From Pseudoruegeria sp. HB172150 (GTDB lineage Bacteria; Pseudomonadota; Alphaproteobacteria; Rhodobacterales; Rhodobacteraceae): a DNA stretch of 64,000 nt. Each line of letters begins with the position of its first letter. The stretch's first letter is position 1. The stretch is taken from positions 309,478 through 373,477 of the forward strand of contig NZ_JAATNG010000004.1 in NCBI RefSeq assembly GCF_013184805.1. Direction: 5' to 3'. Shown piece by piece: positions 17,818 to 27,187 of this stretch. The notes under the pieces are model-generated. The model saw only the letters and a program-made list of their open reading frames with translations. It was not told where the DNA came from and did not search any database. Made by a program: the position numbers and the translations under genes.

Positions 17818-17997
17818 GGCAGTCCTCTCCATCAGGTTGCCGGGCGAACCACGATCCCCGGTCAGAGAGACTGGGTTCCTCCACCCGTGATTGCCTTAGG
17901 GGTAGGGCCTGCACTTGGTTAATGCAAGGGAGTTGCCGGGCCGGAGAGCGCGACAGAGCGCAGCATCGAACCGCGCCCGCCGGTGCGGCAAAGCCCG

Positions 17998-18828
17998 TCA
18001 GCTTGCGGCGCGCGCCTGCGAGAACATTGCCCAGTTGGGATGCCGGGTCGGCGCCGCGAAGTAGAAGCCCTGCATGCAGTCTATGCCGATCTCGGCCAGC
18101 ATTTCTGCATCCTCGGCATTCTCGACATTCTCCGCGACTGTGAACGCCTCGAAGTGATGGGCGACAGAGATGAAAGCCTGCACAAGCACCTGGTTGTCGG
18201 TGTCCAGGTGGATGTTGTGGGTGAACTGGCGGTCGATCTTCATGACGTCGAAGAACAGCTGGCGCAGATGCCGCGGCGCGTGGAACCCGGCGCCGAAATT
18301 ATCCAAAGCGAAACTCACGCCGAAATGGTGCATGTCGTTCATGAAGTAATGCACGATCTCGGGCATCGTCATCGCCGAGGATTCGGTGATTTCCAGGATC
18401 AGGCGTTCGCCTGCTGTCGCTTCCTCGTCCAGTCCCTGGTGCAGCGCGGCGTGCCAGCGCGGATAGGCGATGGACCGGGCCGACATGTTGATCGACAGGC
18501 GGATCTCGGGGTGTTCGCAAAGCGCGTTCATCCCAAGCTCCATCGCGATTGTATCGATCTGACGGCCAAGCTCGTAATTCTCGGCCAGGTGGATGAAGTC
18601 GTCCGGCGGAATGATGCGGCCATTGGCATCCTCGATCCGGATCAGCCCTTCCCAGAAGGCCGGGCGGCCCGCATCGGAGGTCTGCATCACGGGCTGGAAC
18701 GCCAGGGACACGCGGCGCTTGGCGACCGCCTCCTGCACGATCTCCAGGACGTCGCGCTGCCGTTCGGTCACGGCATAGGACAGCGGGCTGTCGGCCCCGT
18801 GCGGCGGAAGAAAAACGGTATTTGGCAT
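17998..18828 (-). CDS. EAL-domain protein (possibly degenerate c-di-GMP phosphodiesterase)
   Basis: 276-residue protein that is mostly one EAL domain. The signature EAL reads E-G-L (residues 60-62), with SINMS (Asn114), LEITES (Glu146), KIDRQF (Lys197), AENVEN (Glu233) and QGFYF (Gln253). The metal-binding DDFG loop reads D-N-F-G (residues 176-179), so one of the two Asp residues is missing. It could be a weak phosphodiesterase or a c-di-GMP sensor. There is no transmembrane segment or other domain beyond about 30 N-terminal residues. Confidence 0.88.
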   Translation of the reverse strand: MPNTVFLPPHGADSPLSYAVTERQRDVLEIVQEAVAKRRVSLAFQPVMQTSDAGRPAFWEGLIRIEDANGRIIPPDDFIHLAENYELGRQIDTIAMELGMNALCEHPEIRLSINMSARSIAYPRWHAALHQGLDEEATAGERLILEITESSAMTMPEIVHYFMNDMHHFGVSFALDNFGAGFHAPRHLRQLFFDVMKIDRQFTHNIHLDTDNQVLVQAFISVAHHFEAFTVAENVENAEDAEMLAEIGIDCMQGFYFAAPTRHPNWAMFSQARAAS

Positions 18829-18961
18829 GGCGTGTCGTCGTCCTTTTCGGAACGCTGCGCAGAATGCGCGTCAGCGGTTTACATTACGTGAAGATTCGCG
18901 TTTTGTTCGGTTTCTACTAAAACTTGAGTCAACTTCACATCGCTTTGAGGAATCACGGTAA

Positions 18962-19531
18962 ATGGGCGAGCGGTGCAGCTGGTGCGGCGAAGATCCGCTT
19001 TACGTGGCCTATCACGATACCGAGTGGGGCGTGCCCGAATACGATAGCCGGGCGCTATGGGAGAAGCTGATTCTGGATGGTTTTCAGGCGGGCCTTGCCT
19101 GGATCACGATCCTGCGGAAGCGCGAGAATTTCCGGCAGGCTTTCGGCGGCTTCGACCCCGCCGTGATCGCGGATTGGGACGAGACCGAGGTGCTGCGGCT
19201 TCTGGCCGACGAGGGGATCGTGCGCCACCGCGGCAAGATCGAGGCGACCATCGGCAATGCCCGCGCCTTTCAGGAGATCGAGGCGCGCGAGGGGTTCTCA
19301 AGCTTTCTGTGGGACAGGGTCGGCGGCGCGCCGATCCAGAACCGGTTCACCGGAATGGATCAGGTCCCGGCGGAAACGCCATTGTCAAAGCAGATATCCA
19401 AGGATCTCAAGGCCGCGGGTTTCAGGTTCTGCGGGCCGACCATCGTCTACGCCTGGATGCAGGCCTGCGGCATGGTGAACGACCACATGGTCACCTGCCC
19501 GCGCCACGACGCGGTGGCTGCGATGGCGTGA
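18962..19531 (+). CDS. tag: DNA-3-methyladenine glycosylase I
   Basis: Base-excision repair enzyme that removes 3-methyladenine from DNA. It has 189 residues. The zinc ligands line up with the E. coli enzyme: Cys5, His18, His175 and Cys179. The conserved QAGLAWITILRKREN follows Asp39, where E. coli has Glu38. HRGKIEATIGNARAF and YAWMQACGMVNDHMV are also family signatures. A single gene; a 60-bp repeat element begins 31 bases after its stop. Confidence 0.95.
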   Translation: MGERCSWCGEDPLYVAYHDTEWGVPEYDSRALWEKLILDGFQAGLAWITILRKRENFRQAFGGFDPAVIADWDETEVLRLLADEGIVRHRGKIEATIGNARAFQEIEAREGFSSFLWDRVGGAPIQNRFTGMDQVPAETPLSKQISKDLKAAGFRFCGPTIVYAWMQACGMVNDHMVTCPRHDAVAAMA

Positions 19532-19562
19532 CGGCTGGTCGGGATATGGACTGTCCCCACCC

Positions 19563-19622
19563 TAGGTTAGCGCTAACGCGCCTGAAATCAATGACTTGAC
19601 CCCCCGTCCCCATGGGGACGCC
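19563..19622 (+). repeat. 60-bp interspersed element, copy 1 (inverted partner at 22971-23030)
   Basis: Reads TAGGTTAGCGCTAAC, an AT-richer middle with AATCAATG, TTGACCCCCC and the 16-bp palindrome CGTCCCCATGGGGACG. About 51 of 60 bases match the reverse complement of copy 2. It contains the perfect 12-bp palindrome GTTAGCGCTAAC. It lies just downstream of tag in the same direction and touches the stop codon of the convergent thioredoxin-like gene. Confidence 0.85.
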
Positions 19623-20185
19623 TACCTTCCGGCCCCTTCCAGCATCGCCTCGAACAGCTTGAAGGCCTCCTCGCTCGCCCAGTCCGCATCCCCCCGCAGC
19701 CGGGCGATCTCGTTCCCCTCCGGATCCACCACGATACTGATCGGCAGGGCCAGCACCGCCATCTGCCGCGCCAGCTGCTGCTTCGGATCGCGATAGAGCG
19801 GCAGGTTCTCGACCCCCACCTCCTCGAAGAACCGCTTCATCGCCGGCACCGGGTTCCGCCCCGTCGCGATGGTCACCACCTGGAAGTCATCCCCGCCGAA
19901 TTTCTCCTGCAGCGCCGCCAGTGACGGCATCTCCAGCCGGCACGGCGCGCACCACGTGGCCCAGAAATTCACCAGCAGGTACTTCCCCTCGAACTGGCCG
20001 AAATCCACCGGGCTGTCGGCCTCGTCCACGAACCCCACCTCCGGCAGCGCCTCCGCTTCCGCGAAGACCAGCTTCCGCATGTCGCCTTCCCGCATCTCCT
20101 CCAGCGCCGAGATATCCGCCGCCCCGGCGGCGTTTGCAGTGAGACCAAGGCAGGTGTAGAGGACGGCGAACCGGAACCAGCGCAT
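19622..20185 (-). CDS. TlpA-like thioredoxin-fold protein (exported)
   Basis: 187-residue periplasmic thiol-disulfide protein. A signal peptide ([20 protein letters not shown], cleaved after about residue 22) is followed by a TlpA/ResA-type fold with the redox motif [13 protein letters not shown]. The cis-Pro region reads [14 protein letters not shown]. Such proteins reduce cytochrome-c apoprotein cysteines or other periplasmic targets. It is divergent from argH; the shared gap is under 30 bases, so the promoters overlap the neighbouring gene starts. Confidence 0.88.
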   Translation of the reverse strand: MRWFRFAVLYTCLGLTANAAGAADISALEEMREGDMRKLVFAEAEALPEVGFVDEADSPVDFGQFEGKYLLVNFWATWCAPCRLEMPSLAALQEKFGGDDFQVVTIATGRNPVPAMKRFFEEVGVENLPLYRDPKQQLARQMAVLALPISIVVDPEGNEIARLRGDADWASEEAFKLFEAMLEGAGR

Positions 20186-20213
20186 GAATATTTTCCCTCC
20201 GAAGGGCAGCCAG

Positions 20214-21605
20214 ATGAACGACAAGAGCTCGAACGCCATGTGGGGCGGACGCTTCGCCGCCGGACCAGACGCGATCATGGAGGCGATCAACGCCTCGATC
20301 GGGTTCGACAAGCGGCTCGCCGCCCAGGACATTCAGGGCTCCCGCGCCCACGCCGCCATGCTGGCCGCGCAGGGCATCCTCACCGATAAAGATGCCGAGG
20401 CGATCCGGGAAGGGCTTCTCACGGTCTTGTCAGAAATCGAGGCCGGGACGTTCGAATTTTCGACCGCGCTGGAAGACATCCACATGAACGTCGAGGCCCG
20501 GCTGAAAGAGCTGATCGGCGAACCCGCCGGCCGCCTGCACACAGCCCGGTCGCGGAACGACCAGGTAGCCCTGGATTTCCGCATGTGGGTCCGCGACCAG
20601 TGCGACGCGGCGATGGAGGGGCTGCGGGCGCTGATGCAGGCGCTGCTGGCGCAGGCCGAGGCGGGCGCGGACTGGGTGATGCCCGGCTTCACCCACCTCC
20701 AGACGGCGCAGCCGGTGACCTGGGGCCATCACATGATGGCCTATGTCGAGATGTTCGGCCGCGACCTGTCGCGGTTCCGCGACGCCCGCGTCCGGATGAA
20801 CGAAAGCCCGCTGGGCGCCGCGGCTCTGGCCGGCACATCCTTCCCGATCGACCGGCACATGACGGCTGAGACGCTGAAGTTCGACCGGCCGTCGGCCAAT
20901 TCCCTCGACGCGGTGGCGGACCGGGATTTTGCGCTGGAATTCCTGGCGGCCTCTTCTATCTGCGCCATGCATCTCAGCCGCTTCGCCGAGGAACTGGTGA
21001 TCTGGTCTTCCGCGCAGTTCCGGTTCGTGGCGCTGTCGGACCGGTTTTCTACCGGCTCCTCTATCATGCCGCAGAAGAAAAACCCCGACGCCGCCGAGCT
21101 GATCCGCGCCAAGATCGGGCGGATCCTCGGGACGATGGTGGCGCTGTTCACCGTGATGAAGGGGTTGCCGCTGACCTATTCCAAGGACATGCAGGAGGAC
21201 AAGGAGCAGGTCTTCGACGCCGCCGACAACCTGATGCTGGCGCTGGCTGCAATGGAAGGGATGGTGCGCGACATGACGGCCAACCGTGCGAACCTGGAGG
21301 CGGCGGCGTCCTCCGGCTTCTCCACCGCGACGGATCTCGCCGACTGGCTGGTGCGGGAGCTGGACCTGCCGTTCCGCGAGGCGCATCATGTCACCGGGGC
21401 GCTGGTCGCGCTGGCCGAGACCAAAGGCTGCGACCTGCCAGATCTATCGCTGGAGGAGATGCAGGGCGTGCATGAGGCGATCACCGACGGGGTCTATGAT
21501 GTGCTTGGCGTGCACAACTCCGTCGCCAGCCGGGTGAGCTATGGCGGCACGGCGCCCGATGAGGTGCGCAAGCAGGTCGCTCGCTGGAAGGAGCTTCTGG
21601 GATGA
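20214..21605 (+). CDS. argH: Argininosuccinate lyase
   Basis: Last step of arginine synthesis: argininosuccinate to arginine and fumarate. It has 463 residues from the ATG at 20214, which sits behind GAAGGGC. The family signature [12 protein letters not shown] is present, with [12 protein letters not shown] and [16 protein letters not shown]. The stop overlaps the ATG of a small lipoprotein gene (ATGA), a coupling often seen in this group. Confidence 0.97.
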   Translation: MNDKSSNAMWGGRFAAGPDAIMEAINASIGFDKRLAAQDIQGSRAHAAMLAAQGILTDKDAEAIREGLLTVLSEIEAGTFEFSTALEDIHMNVEARLKELIGEPAGRLHTARSRNDQVALDFRMWVRDQCDAAMEGLRALMQALLAQAEAGADWVMPGFTHLQTAQPVTWGHHMMAYVEMFGRDLSRFRDARVRMNESPLGAAALAGTSFPIDRHMTAETLKFDRPSANSLDAVADRDFALEFLAASSICAMHLSRFAEELVIWSSAQFRFVALSDRFSTGSSIMPQKKNPDAAELIRAKIGRILGTMVALFTVMKGLPLTYSKDMQEDKEQVFDAADNLMLALAAMEGMVRDMTANRANLEAAASSGFSTATDLADWLVRELDLPFREAHHVTGALVALAETKGCDLPDLSLEEMQGVHEAITDGVYDVLGVHNSVASRVSYGGTAPDEVRKQVARWKELLG

Positions 21606-21739
21606 GATGGCTTTGGCTGCTGACCGCCGCGCTGCTGATGACCGCCTGCGGTGTCGACGGGCCGCCGGCGCCGCCGGGATCTGAAATCGATCCGCGCACC
21701 AGCAGCGCCGACGATGTCGATCCGGACGGGTTCTTCTGA
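21602..21739 (+). CDS. Small lipoprotein, LptM-like
   Basis: 45-residue product. [16 protein letters not shown] is a lipoprotein signal with lipobox LMTAC, followed by [12 protein letters not shown] and an acidic tail. The short CG..GP pattern resembles LptM/YifL, which helps LptD maturation in E. coli and lies next to lysA there. Overlap with the argH stop shows co-expression. The lysA gene expected after such a lipoprotein is absent here. Confidence 0.72.
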   Translation: MRWLWLLTAALLMTACGVDGPPAPPGSEIDPRTSSADDVDPDGFF

Positions 21740-21743
21740 GGTG

Positions 21744-22061
21744 ATGTCGGGGCTGCGCGTTCTGTACCTGGCGCTGGCGATCTGGGGCGCGGTGCATCCG
21801 ATGCTCTGGTTCGTGCGCTTCTGGAGTGCGGAGGGGTTCTCGCTGTCCGGGCTGATCGCGGCCTGGCATGTGAACGCGGCCAGCACCGGGCTGGTCTGGG
21901 ACCTGACGATCGCGGCGATTGCCCTGACCGTGTGGATTCTGGCGGAGACCTGGGTGCGGAAGAACTGGTCGGCGCTCTGGGCGATCCCGGCGACATTCTG
22001 TATCGGGGTGAGCTGCGGGCTGCCGTTGTATCTTTTCCTGCGGGCCCGGCCGGTGACCTGA
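21744..22061 (+). CDS. DUF2834 domain-containing membrane protein
   Basis: 105-residue inner-membrane protein with three hydrophobic spans (LYLALAIWGAVHPML, ISC-like WDLTIAAIALTVWILAE, and LWAIPATFCIGVSCGLPLYL). The pattern fits DUF2834, whose function is unknown. It begins 4 bases after the lipoprotein stop and so belongs to the argH transcript. Confidence 0.75.
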   Translation: MSGLRVLYLALAIWGAVHPMLWFVRFWSAEGFSLSGLIAAWHVNAASTGLVWDLTIAAIALTVWILAETWVRKNWSALWAIPATFCIGVSCGLPLYLFLRARPVT

Positions 22062-22101
22062 TCGGGCGCCTGCGGCGCAAGCTTTCTGGCACTTCGTGCG
22101 G

Positions 22102-22163
22102 GTGGGGGCTCTGCCCCCGTCGCTTCGCGACTCCCCCGGGATATTTCCGGCCAGGAGAAGGGG
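22102..22163 (+). repeat. Interspersed GGGATATTT element, copy A, with two hairpins
   Basis: Two stem-loops, GGGGGC-tct-GCCCCC (22104-22118) and GTCGC-ttc-GCGAC (22119-22131), are followed by CCCCCGGGATATTT, CCGGCCAGGAGAAG and GGGG. It lies 3' of the DUF2834 gene, in the same orientation, and ends at the stop of the convergent amidotransferase gene. Related copies are at 30237, 30385 and 36656. It probably acts as a terminator-like element. Confidence 0.65.
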
Positions 22164-22898
22164 TCAGCCGTAGCGCGCGACGAAGTTCTTCAGGATCTTC
22201 TCGGGCGCGTGGACGTCGGCGGCGTCGACCATGGCGTGGAGGCTGTCGGCCTCTTCGGGGGCGAAGTAGCCACGGTGCCTGTAGATGTCGATGCGGATGT
22301 GGAAGACCGAGGCGTCTGCCTCGGGGTGGAACTGCGTGGCGTAGACGTTGCTGCCGTGGCGGATCATCTGGAACGGGCAGGGACCGGAGGCGAGGAGGTG
22401 GGCGGCGCCGGGCGGCAGGTCCTGGGCCGCTTCCTTGTGGCCGACGAAGGCGTCGAATCTGGCGGGGAGGCCGGCCAGGAGCGGGTCGGTCCCGCCGGCG
22501 TCCGTGACCTCGCAGCGGGAGGTGCCGACGGGCTCGCCGTAGCGGGCCTTGGAGACGGTGCCGCCGAGGTGGTGGGCGAGGATGCCGATGCCGTAGCAGC
22601 AGCCGAGGAAGGGCAGGTCGCGGGCGGTGATCTCGGGCATCAGCGAGAGGATCGCGGCTTCGATGCGGGCCTCGGCGGGGTCCTTGGTCTCGGGCGGGTC
22701 GGAGACGCAGCCGGGGCCGCCGCCGACGATGGTGCCGGCGTAGTCGTCGAGGTTCAGGTCGGCGGGGAGGGGACCGGCGTCGAGGCGGATGCGGCGGGTC
22801 TGTGCCTCGGTCAGGCCGCCCTTGTCGAGGAAGGCCTGGTATTCGTTGTCGGAGGCCTCGGTCTCGGGGCGGAGCTGGAGGATCAGGAAGGGCTTCAT
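22164..22898 (-). CDS. Class I glutamine amidotransferase-like protein
   Basis: 244-residue stand-alone GATase1 domain related to GMP synthase glutaminases and to YfeJ-type proteins. The nucleophile is the first Cys of the FLGCCYGIGIL elbow; the His/Glu of the triad are in QFHPEAD. The oxyanion region reads IVGGGPGCVSD. No synthetase partner is nearby, so it may be a hydrolase of gamma-glutamyl compounds; this is inference. Copy 2 of the 60-bp repeat lies upstream of its start. Confidence 0.85.
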   Translation of the reverse strand: MKPFLILQLRPETEASDNEYQAFLDKGGLTEAQTRRIRLDAGPLPADLNLDDYAGTIVGGGPGCVSDPPETKDPAEARIEAAILSLMPEITARDLPFLGCCYGIGILAHHLGGTVSKARYGEPVGTSRCEVTDAGGTDPLLAGLPARFDAFVGHKEAAQDLPPGAAHLLASGPCPFQMIRHGSNVYATQFHPEADASVFHIRIDIYRHRGYFAPEEADSLHAMVDAADVHAPEKILKNFVARYG

Positions 22899-22970
22899 CA
22901 GGCGGGTCCGGGCGGCGGCGGCGTCGGGACCTGATGGCGGATGGGGGCGGGTTGGTCAATGGGCTGGCGG

Positions 22971-23030
22971 GGCGTCCCCATGGGGACGGGGGGTCAACCC
23001 ATTGATTTTGTTCATGTTAGCGCAAACCTA
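22971..23030 (-). repeat. 60-bp interspersed element, copy 2 (inverted partner at 19563-19622)
   Basis: On the minus strand it reads TAGGTTTGCGCTAAC, AATCAATGGG, TTGACCCCCC and CGTCCCCATGGGGACG. It begins 27 bases after the chemoreceptor gene's stop, in that gene's direction, and lies before the amidotransferase gene. About 85% identical to copy 1; the LacI-like palindrome has one change here. Confidence 0.85.
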
Positions 23031-23056
23031 TGGCTGCGGACGGCCAGCCGGTCGGG

Positions 23057-25150
23057 TCAGGCCGACCTGCGCGCTGCTTCGTCCCAGTCGTCGTCTTCGG
23101 CGTCGTCGCCGCCGAGGGTGAACTGCTCGGTGCTGGCGGACAGGTTTTCCACCTCGCGCTTGAGCGACTGCGTGGCGGCGGTGGTTTCCTGGAACATAGC
23201 TGCGTTCTGCTGGGTGACCTGATCGAGCTGGCTGGCGGCGGAGTTGATGTCGTCGAGCCCCTGAGACTGTTCCTGCGCGGCGCTGGCGAGGCCGGCGACC
23301 TTGCCGCGGATATCCTCGACATATTGGGCGATCTGTTCCAGCGCGCTGCCGGAAGCGTCGACCAGGCCGACGCCATTCTGGATCAGGCCGGAGGTGGTGC
23401 GGATCAGGTCGGCGATCTCCTGCGAGGCCTCGGAGGAGCGCTGTGCGAGCTGCCGGACCTCGGAGGCGACAACGGCGAAGCCGCGGCCGGTCTCGCCGGC
23501 GCGGGCAGCCTCGACCCCGGCATTCAGGGCCAGGAGATTGGTCTGGAAAGCCAGCGAGTCGATCACGTCGGTAATGTTCGACACCTTCTTGGAGCTTTCC
23601 TCGATCTCGTTCATCGCGGCGACGGCCTTGCGGACGGTGTCGAGCCCGGACCGGGTGCTTTCTTCGGCCGAATTGGCGGTATTGGCGGCGGATTCCGCGC
23701 TTTGCGCCGCGGTGCGGACGGATTCGGCCATCTGGTCGAGGGCGGCGGCGGTTTCCTCCAACGTCGCGGCCTGTCGTTCGGTGCGCATGCTCAGGTCGTC
23801 GGCACCGGCCTCGATCTGCGAGGCGTCAGAGAGGATGCGGCCTGTGCGCTCGGCGATGCCGGCGATGACGCCGCAGAGCAGGGTCAGCGAATGGTTGAAC
23901 TCGGATTTCAGCCCTTCGAATTCCGGGGGAACATCCTTGGAGATCCGGATCGAGAGATCGCTGGCCGCCAGCCGGGACATCGCCTGGCGGAAGGCAAGGA
24001 TGGCATGCTTGGCGCCGGTGATGTCGGTCGCGAATTTCTCGACCCGCGTGACATAGCCGTCGGCATCGACGATCGGGTTGTAGGATGCCTGAATCCAGAC
24101 TTCGCGCCCGCCCTTGCCGATGCGGCGATACTCTGCCGCCTGGTATTCGCCGTCTCTGAGCTTGTCCCAGAACGCCGCGTATTCGGGGCTGGCCGCCTCT
24201 TCCGGGTCGATGAAGATGCTATGATGCTTGCCGATGATCTCGTCCAGCTCATAGCCCATTGCATCGAGGAAGTTCCGGTTCGCCCGCAGGATCGTGCCGT
24301 CGGGCTCGAACGCGATGGTTGCCTGCGAGCGGTTCAGCGCCTCGAGCCGGGCGCCGTCGTCGAGGGACTGCTGCTTTGCTTCTGTCACGTCGTTGGCGAA
24401 TTTGACCACACCCACGACATTTCCCTTTGAATCCGAGATCGGGTTGTAGGTGGCGCGCAGCCAGATCGTGGTGCCGGACTTGCTGTAGCGGCGATAGGCG
24501 CCGGACTGGTATTCGCCGCGCGCCAGCGCCTGCCAGAAATCCGCGTATTCCGGAGTGCCCGCCGTCTTCTCGCCGACGAAGATGCTGTGATGCTTTCCCC
24601 GGACCTCTTCCAGAGAATAGCCGACCGTATCGAGGAAATTCCTGTTCGCGGTGACGATGGTGCCGTCGGTCCTGAACTCGATCACCGCCTGCGAGCGGTT
24701 GATCGCTTCCAGCCGGCTTTTGGAATCGGCGGCATCCTCTGCCTGCTGGGTGACGTCGCGGGCGAATTTCACCACCTTGCGGGTCTGGCCCGCCGCGTCG
24801 AGGATCGGCACATAGGAGGCGCGGATCCAGACGGTTCGGCCGGTTTTCGACACGCGGGGATAGACATCGGTGAAGGATTCGCCGGCTTTCAGGCGCGTCC
24901 AGAACTCGCGGTAATCCTCGCCTTCGGCGAAGTCCTTTTCGACGAAAATGGCATGTCGCTTGCCGACAATCTCCTGCCGGTCATATCCCATGACCCTGCA
25001 GAAATTCTCGTTCGCTTCGAGGATCTCGCCCTCCGGCGTGAACCAGATGACGGCCATATGCGCATTTACCGCGGCGGAAAGATCGTCATTGTCGCTGTTA
25101 CGCTTGGCATCGGTCCTGAAGGCCATGGGCAGTTGTCCAACCAGGTTCAT
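23057..25150 (-). CDS. Soluble methyl-accepting chemotaxis protein with three PAS domains
   Basis: 697-residue chemoreceptor without a transmembrane segment. PAS domains lie at about residues 25-135, 148-257 and 269-379; they are clear duplications of one another (GKHHSIF, ANRNFLD and the FANDVT/FATDIT ends recur). A HAMP-like segment follows (about 385-440), then the signalling coiled coil with the tip [21 protein letters not shown] (about 555-580) and an acidic tail. Cytoplasmic PAS receptors usually sense redox state, oxygen or small ligands through a cofactor; none can be named here. No che genes are in the window. Confidence 0.92.
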   Translation of the reverse strand: MNLVGQLPMAFRTDAKRNSDNDDLSAAVNAHMAVIWFTPEGEILEANENFCRVMGYDRQEIVGKRHAIFVEKDFAEGEDYREFWTRLKAGESFTDVYPRVSKTGRTVWIRASYVPILDAAGQTRKVVKFARDVTQQAEDAADSKSRLEAINRSQAVIEFRTDGTIVTANRNFLDTVGYSLEEVRGKHHSIFVGEKTAGTPEYADFWQALARGEYQSGAYRRYSKSGTTIWLRATYNPISDSKGNVVGVVKFANDVTEAKQQSLDDGARLEALNRSQATIAFEPDGTILRANRNFLDAMGYELDEIIGKHHSIFIDPEEAASPEYAAFWDKLRDGEYQAAEYRRIGKGGREVWIQASYNPIVDADGYVTRVEKFATDITGAKHAILAFRQAMSRLAASDLSIRISKDVPPEFEGLKSEFNHSLTLLCGVIAGIAERTGRILSDASQIEAGADDLSMRTERQAATLEETAAALDQMAESVRTAAQSAESAANTANSAEESTRSGLDTVRKAVAAMNEIEESSKKVSNITDVIDSLAFQTNLLALNAGVEAARAGETGRGFAVVASEVRQLAQRSSEASQEIADLIRTTSGLIQNGVGLVDASGSALEQIAQYVEDIRGKVAGLASAAQEQSQGLDDINSAASQLDQVTQQNAAMFQETTAATQSLKREVENLSASTEQFTLGGDDAEDDDWDEAARRSA

Positions 25151-25210
25151 AGGGTTGGACGCCGTTAGACGTCGATTCGGGTTAAGGATGGCTTTCCGGG
25201 GCCGGGGAAC

Positions 25211-26377
25211 CTACAGGCCGAGCTTCTTCCAGTTGCCGTTGGCCTTGCCCGATTTCACGCAGGCCTCGACGAAGGCGACGCCTTCGAGACCGTCGGCGAT
25301 GCCGGGGAAGGTGACCTCGGGCGGGACCGGTGCGCCGGTGCGGCGCGCCTCGATCGCCGTCGCGGCCTCGGAATAGATGTTGGCGAAGCCTTCGAGATAG
25401 CCCTCGGGGTGGCCGCCGGGGGTGCGGGTCAGGCGGTTCGCGGCATCCGTCGATCCGGCGCCGGCGCGGGTGAGCAGGCGCGGCGGTTCGCCCAGCGGGG
25501 TGTGCCACAGGCGATTGGGGTTTTCCTGTTCCCACGACAGGCCGCACTTGGTGCCGTAGATTCGCAGGCGCAGGGCATTCTCGTTGCCCGGCGCGACCTG
25601 GCTGCACCAGAGCATGCCCTTGGCGCCGCCCTTCCAGCGCAGCATCACGTGGGCGTTGTCGTCGAGCGTGCGGCCTTTGCCGAAGCTGTCGAGATCGGCG
25701 GCGAGTTCGTCGAGTTCGAGGCCGGAGACGAAGCGGGCGAGCTGGAACGCGTGGGTGCCGATATCGCCGGTGGCGCCGCCCGCGCCGGAGCGGGCGGGAT
25801 CGGTGCGCCATTCGGCCTGCTTGTTGCCGGTGGTTTCCAGATCGGTGCTCAGCCAGTCCTGCACGTACTCCACCTGCACCAGCCGGATGTCACCCAGGTC
25901 GCCGTTCGCCACCATTTCCCGCGCCTGCCGGATCAGGGGATAGCCGGAATAGTTGTGGGTCAGCACAAACAGCGCGTCGGATTTTTCGCAGACGCGGGCG
26001 AGGCGGCGGGCATCGCCCAGCTTTGGCGCCAGCGGCTTGTCGCAGATCACGTGGATGCCGCGGCGGAGGAATTCGATGGCCGGGTCCACATGCATGTGGT
26101 TCGGGGTGACGATCGCGACCGCCTCTATCCCGTCCTTCAGCCGGGCCTCGCGGATCGCCATCTGTTTGAAGTCGTCATAGATGCGCTTGGGGTCGAGGCC
26201 GAGTTCCGCGCCGGAGGCCTGCGATTTCTCGGGCGTCGAGGAAAGGGCGCCTGCGACCAGCTGATAGCGGCCGTCGAGGCGCGCGGCGATGCGGTGGACG
26301 GCGCCGATGAAGGCGCCCTGTCCGCCGCCGACCATGCCGAGGCGGATGGGGCCGGTGCGCGGTGTGTCGTTCGGCAT
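25211..26377 (-). CDS. Gfo/Idh/MocA family oxidoreductase
   Basis: 388-residue NAD(P)-dependent sugar or inositol-type dehydrogenase. The Rossmann motif is GMVGGGQGAFIGAVHRIAAR and the substrate/cofactor lysine is in CDKPLAPKLGDARRL. GGATGDIGTHAFQLARFVSG carries the active-site Asp/His typical of the family. It lies 46 bases after pxpA on the same strand and could be part of that transcript, although its chemistry has no known link to 5-oxoproline. Confidence 0.9.
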   Translation of the reverse strand: MPNDTPRTGPIRLGMVGGGQGAFIGAVHRIAARLDGRYQLVAGALSSTPEKSQASGAELGLDPKRIYDDFKQMAIREARLKDGIEAVAIVTPNHMHVDPAIEFLRRGIHVICDKPLAPKLGDARRLARVCEKSDALFVLTHNYSGYPLIRQAREMVANGDLGDIRLVQVEYVQDWLSTDLETTGNKQAEWRTDPARSGAGGATGDIGTHAFQLARFVSGLELDELAADLDSFGKGRTLDDNAHVMLRWKGGAKGMLWCSQVAPGNENALRLRIYGTKCGLSWEQENPNRLWHTPLGEPPRLLTRAGAGSTDAANRLTRTPGGHPEGYLEGFANIYSEAATAIEARRTGAPVPPEVTFPGIADGLEGVAFVEACVKSGKANGNWKKLGL

Positions 26378-26422
26378 GGTGGTTCCTCCCTGTTCGTATG
26401 CCGGGGCCGTTGCCCGGCCTGT

Positions 26423-27187
26423 CTAATCCCCGAAGGGTTTCACGGCGATGCCGGCGGCTTCAAGGCCGTCGCGGACGGCGCGGGCGAGATCGACCGCTTC
26501 GGGGGTGTCGCCGTGGACGCAGATCGTGTCGATGCGGTTTTCGATGCGGTTACCGGTTTCGGTGAGGATCGCGCCCTCGCTGACCATCTTCACGATGCGT
26601 TGGGCGGCGTGTTCGGGATCGTGGATCACCGCGCCGGGTTTGGAGCGGTCGACCAGCGTGGCGTCGTCATTATAGGCGCGGTCGGCGAAAATCTCGGCGG
26701 CGAACCTGCAGCCGAGCGCCTCGGCGGCGCGCTGCTGGGCGGTGGCGGCGATGACCATGATGGTGATGTCGGGATCGACGGAGAGCGCGGCCTCGTAACA
26801 GGCTTTCGCCAGCGCTTCGTCCTCCGAGGTCATGTTGCCGAGGGCGCCGTGGAGTTTCAGGTGGCGGACCTTGGCGCCCGCCGTTGCCGCCATCGCCTGC
26901 GCGGCGCCCAGCTGGTAGCGGACCCAGTTGCCGAGGGTGGCGTGGGGCACCTGCATGCGGCGGCGGCCGAAGCCCTGCAGGTCGAGGAAGCCGGGATGGG
27001 CGCCGATGCCGACATCGTTCTTCACCGCGAGCGCCACGGTCTTTGCCATCGTGTCGGGGTCGCCGGCGTGGAAGCCGCAGGCGATGTTGGCGGAGCTGAT
27101 GATCTCCAGCAACGCGGCGTCGTTGCCCATCGGCCAGGGGCCGAAGCTTTCGCCCATGTCGGCGTTGAGGTCGACGGATGCGGTCAT
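26423..27187 (-). CDS. pxpA: 5-oxoprolinase subunit A (LamB/YcsF family)
   Basis: 254-residue LamB/YcsF protein, the hydrolytic subunit of prokaryotic ATP-dependent 5-oxoprolinase, which recycles pyroglutamate to glutamate. Diagnostic stretches are VDLNADMGESFGPW, ANIACGFHAGDP, IGAHPGFLDLQGFGRR and ICVHGDTPEAV. Its ATG overlaps the pxpC stop by 4 bases. It is the last of the pxpB-pxpC-pxpA series. Confidence 0.94.
   Translation of the reverse strand: MTASVDLNADMGESFGPWPMGNDAALLEIISSANIACGFHAGDPDTMAKTVALAVKNDVGIGAHPGFLDLQGFGRRRMQVPHATLGNWVRYQLGAAQAMAATAGAKVRHLKLHGALGNMTSEDEALAKACYEAALSVDPDITIMVIAATAQQRAAEALGCRFAAEIFADRAYNDDATLVDRSKPGAVIHDPEHAAQRIVKMVSEGAILTETGNRIENRIDTICVHGDTPEAVDLARAVRDGLEAAGIAVKPFGD

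Noticed and set aside
23057..25150. CRISPR-like or tandem DNA repeats in the PAS-coding region
   Set aside because: The similarity comes from three duplicated PAS domains in a coding frame, with no regular spacers.
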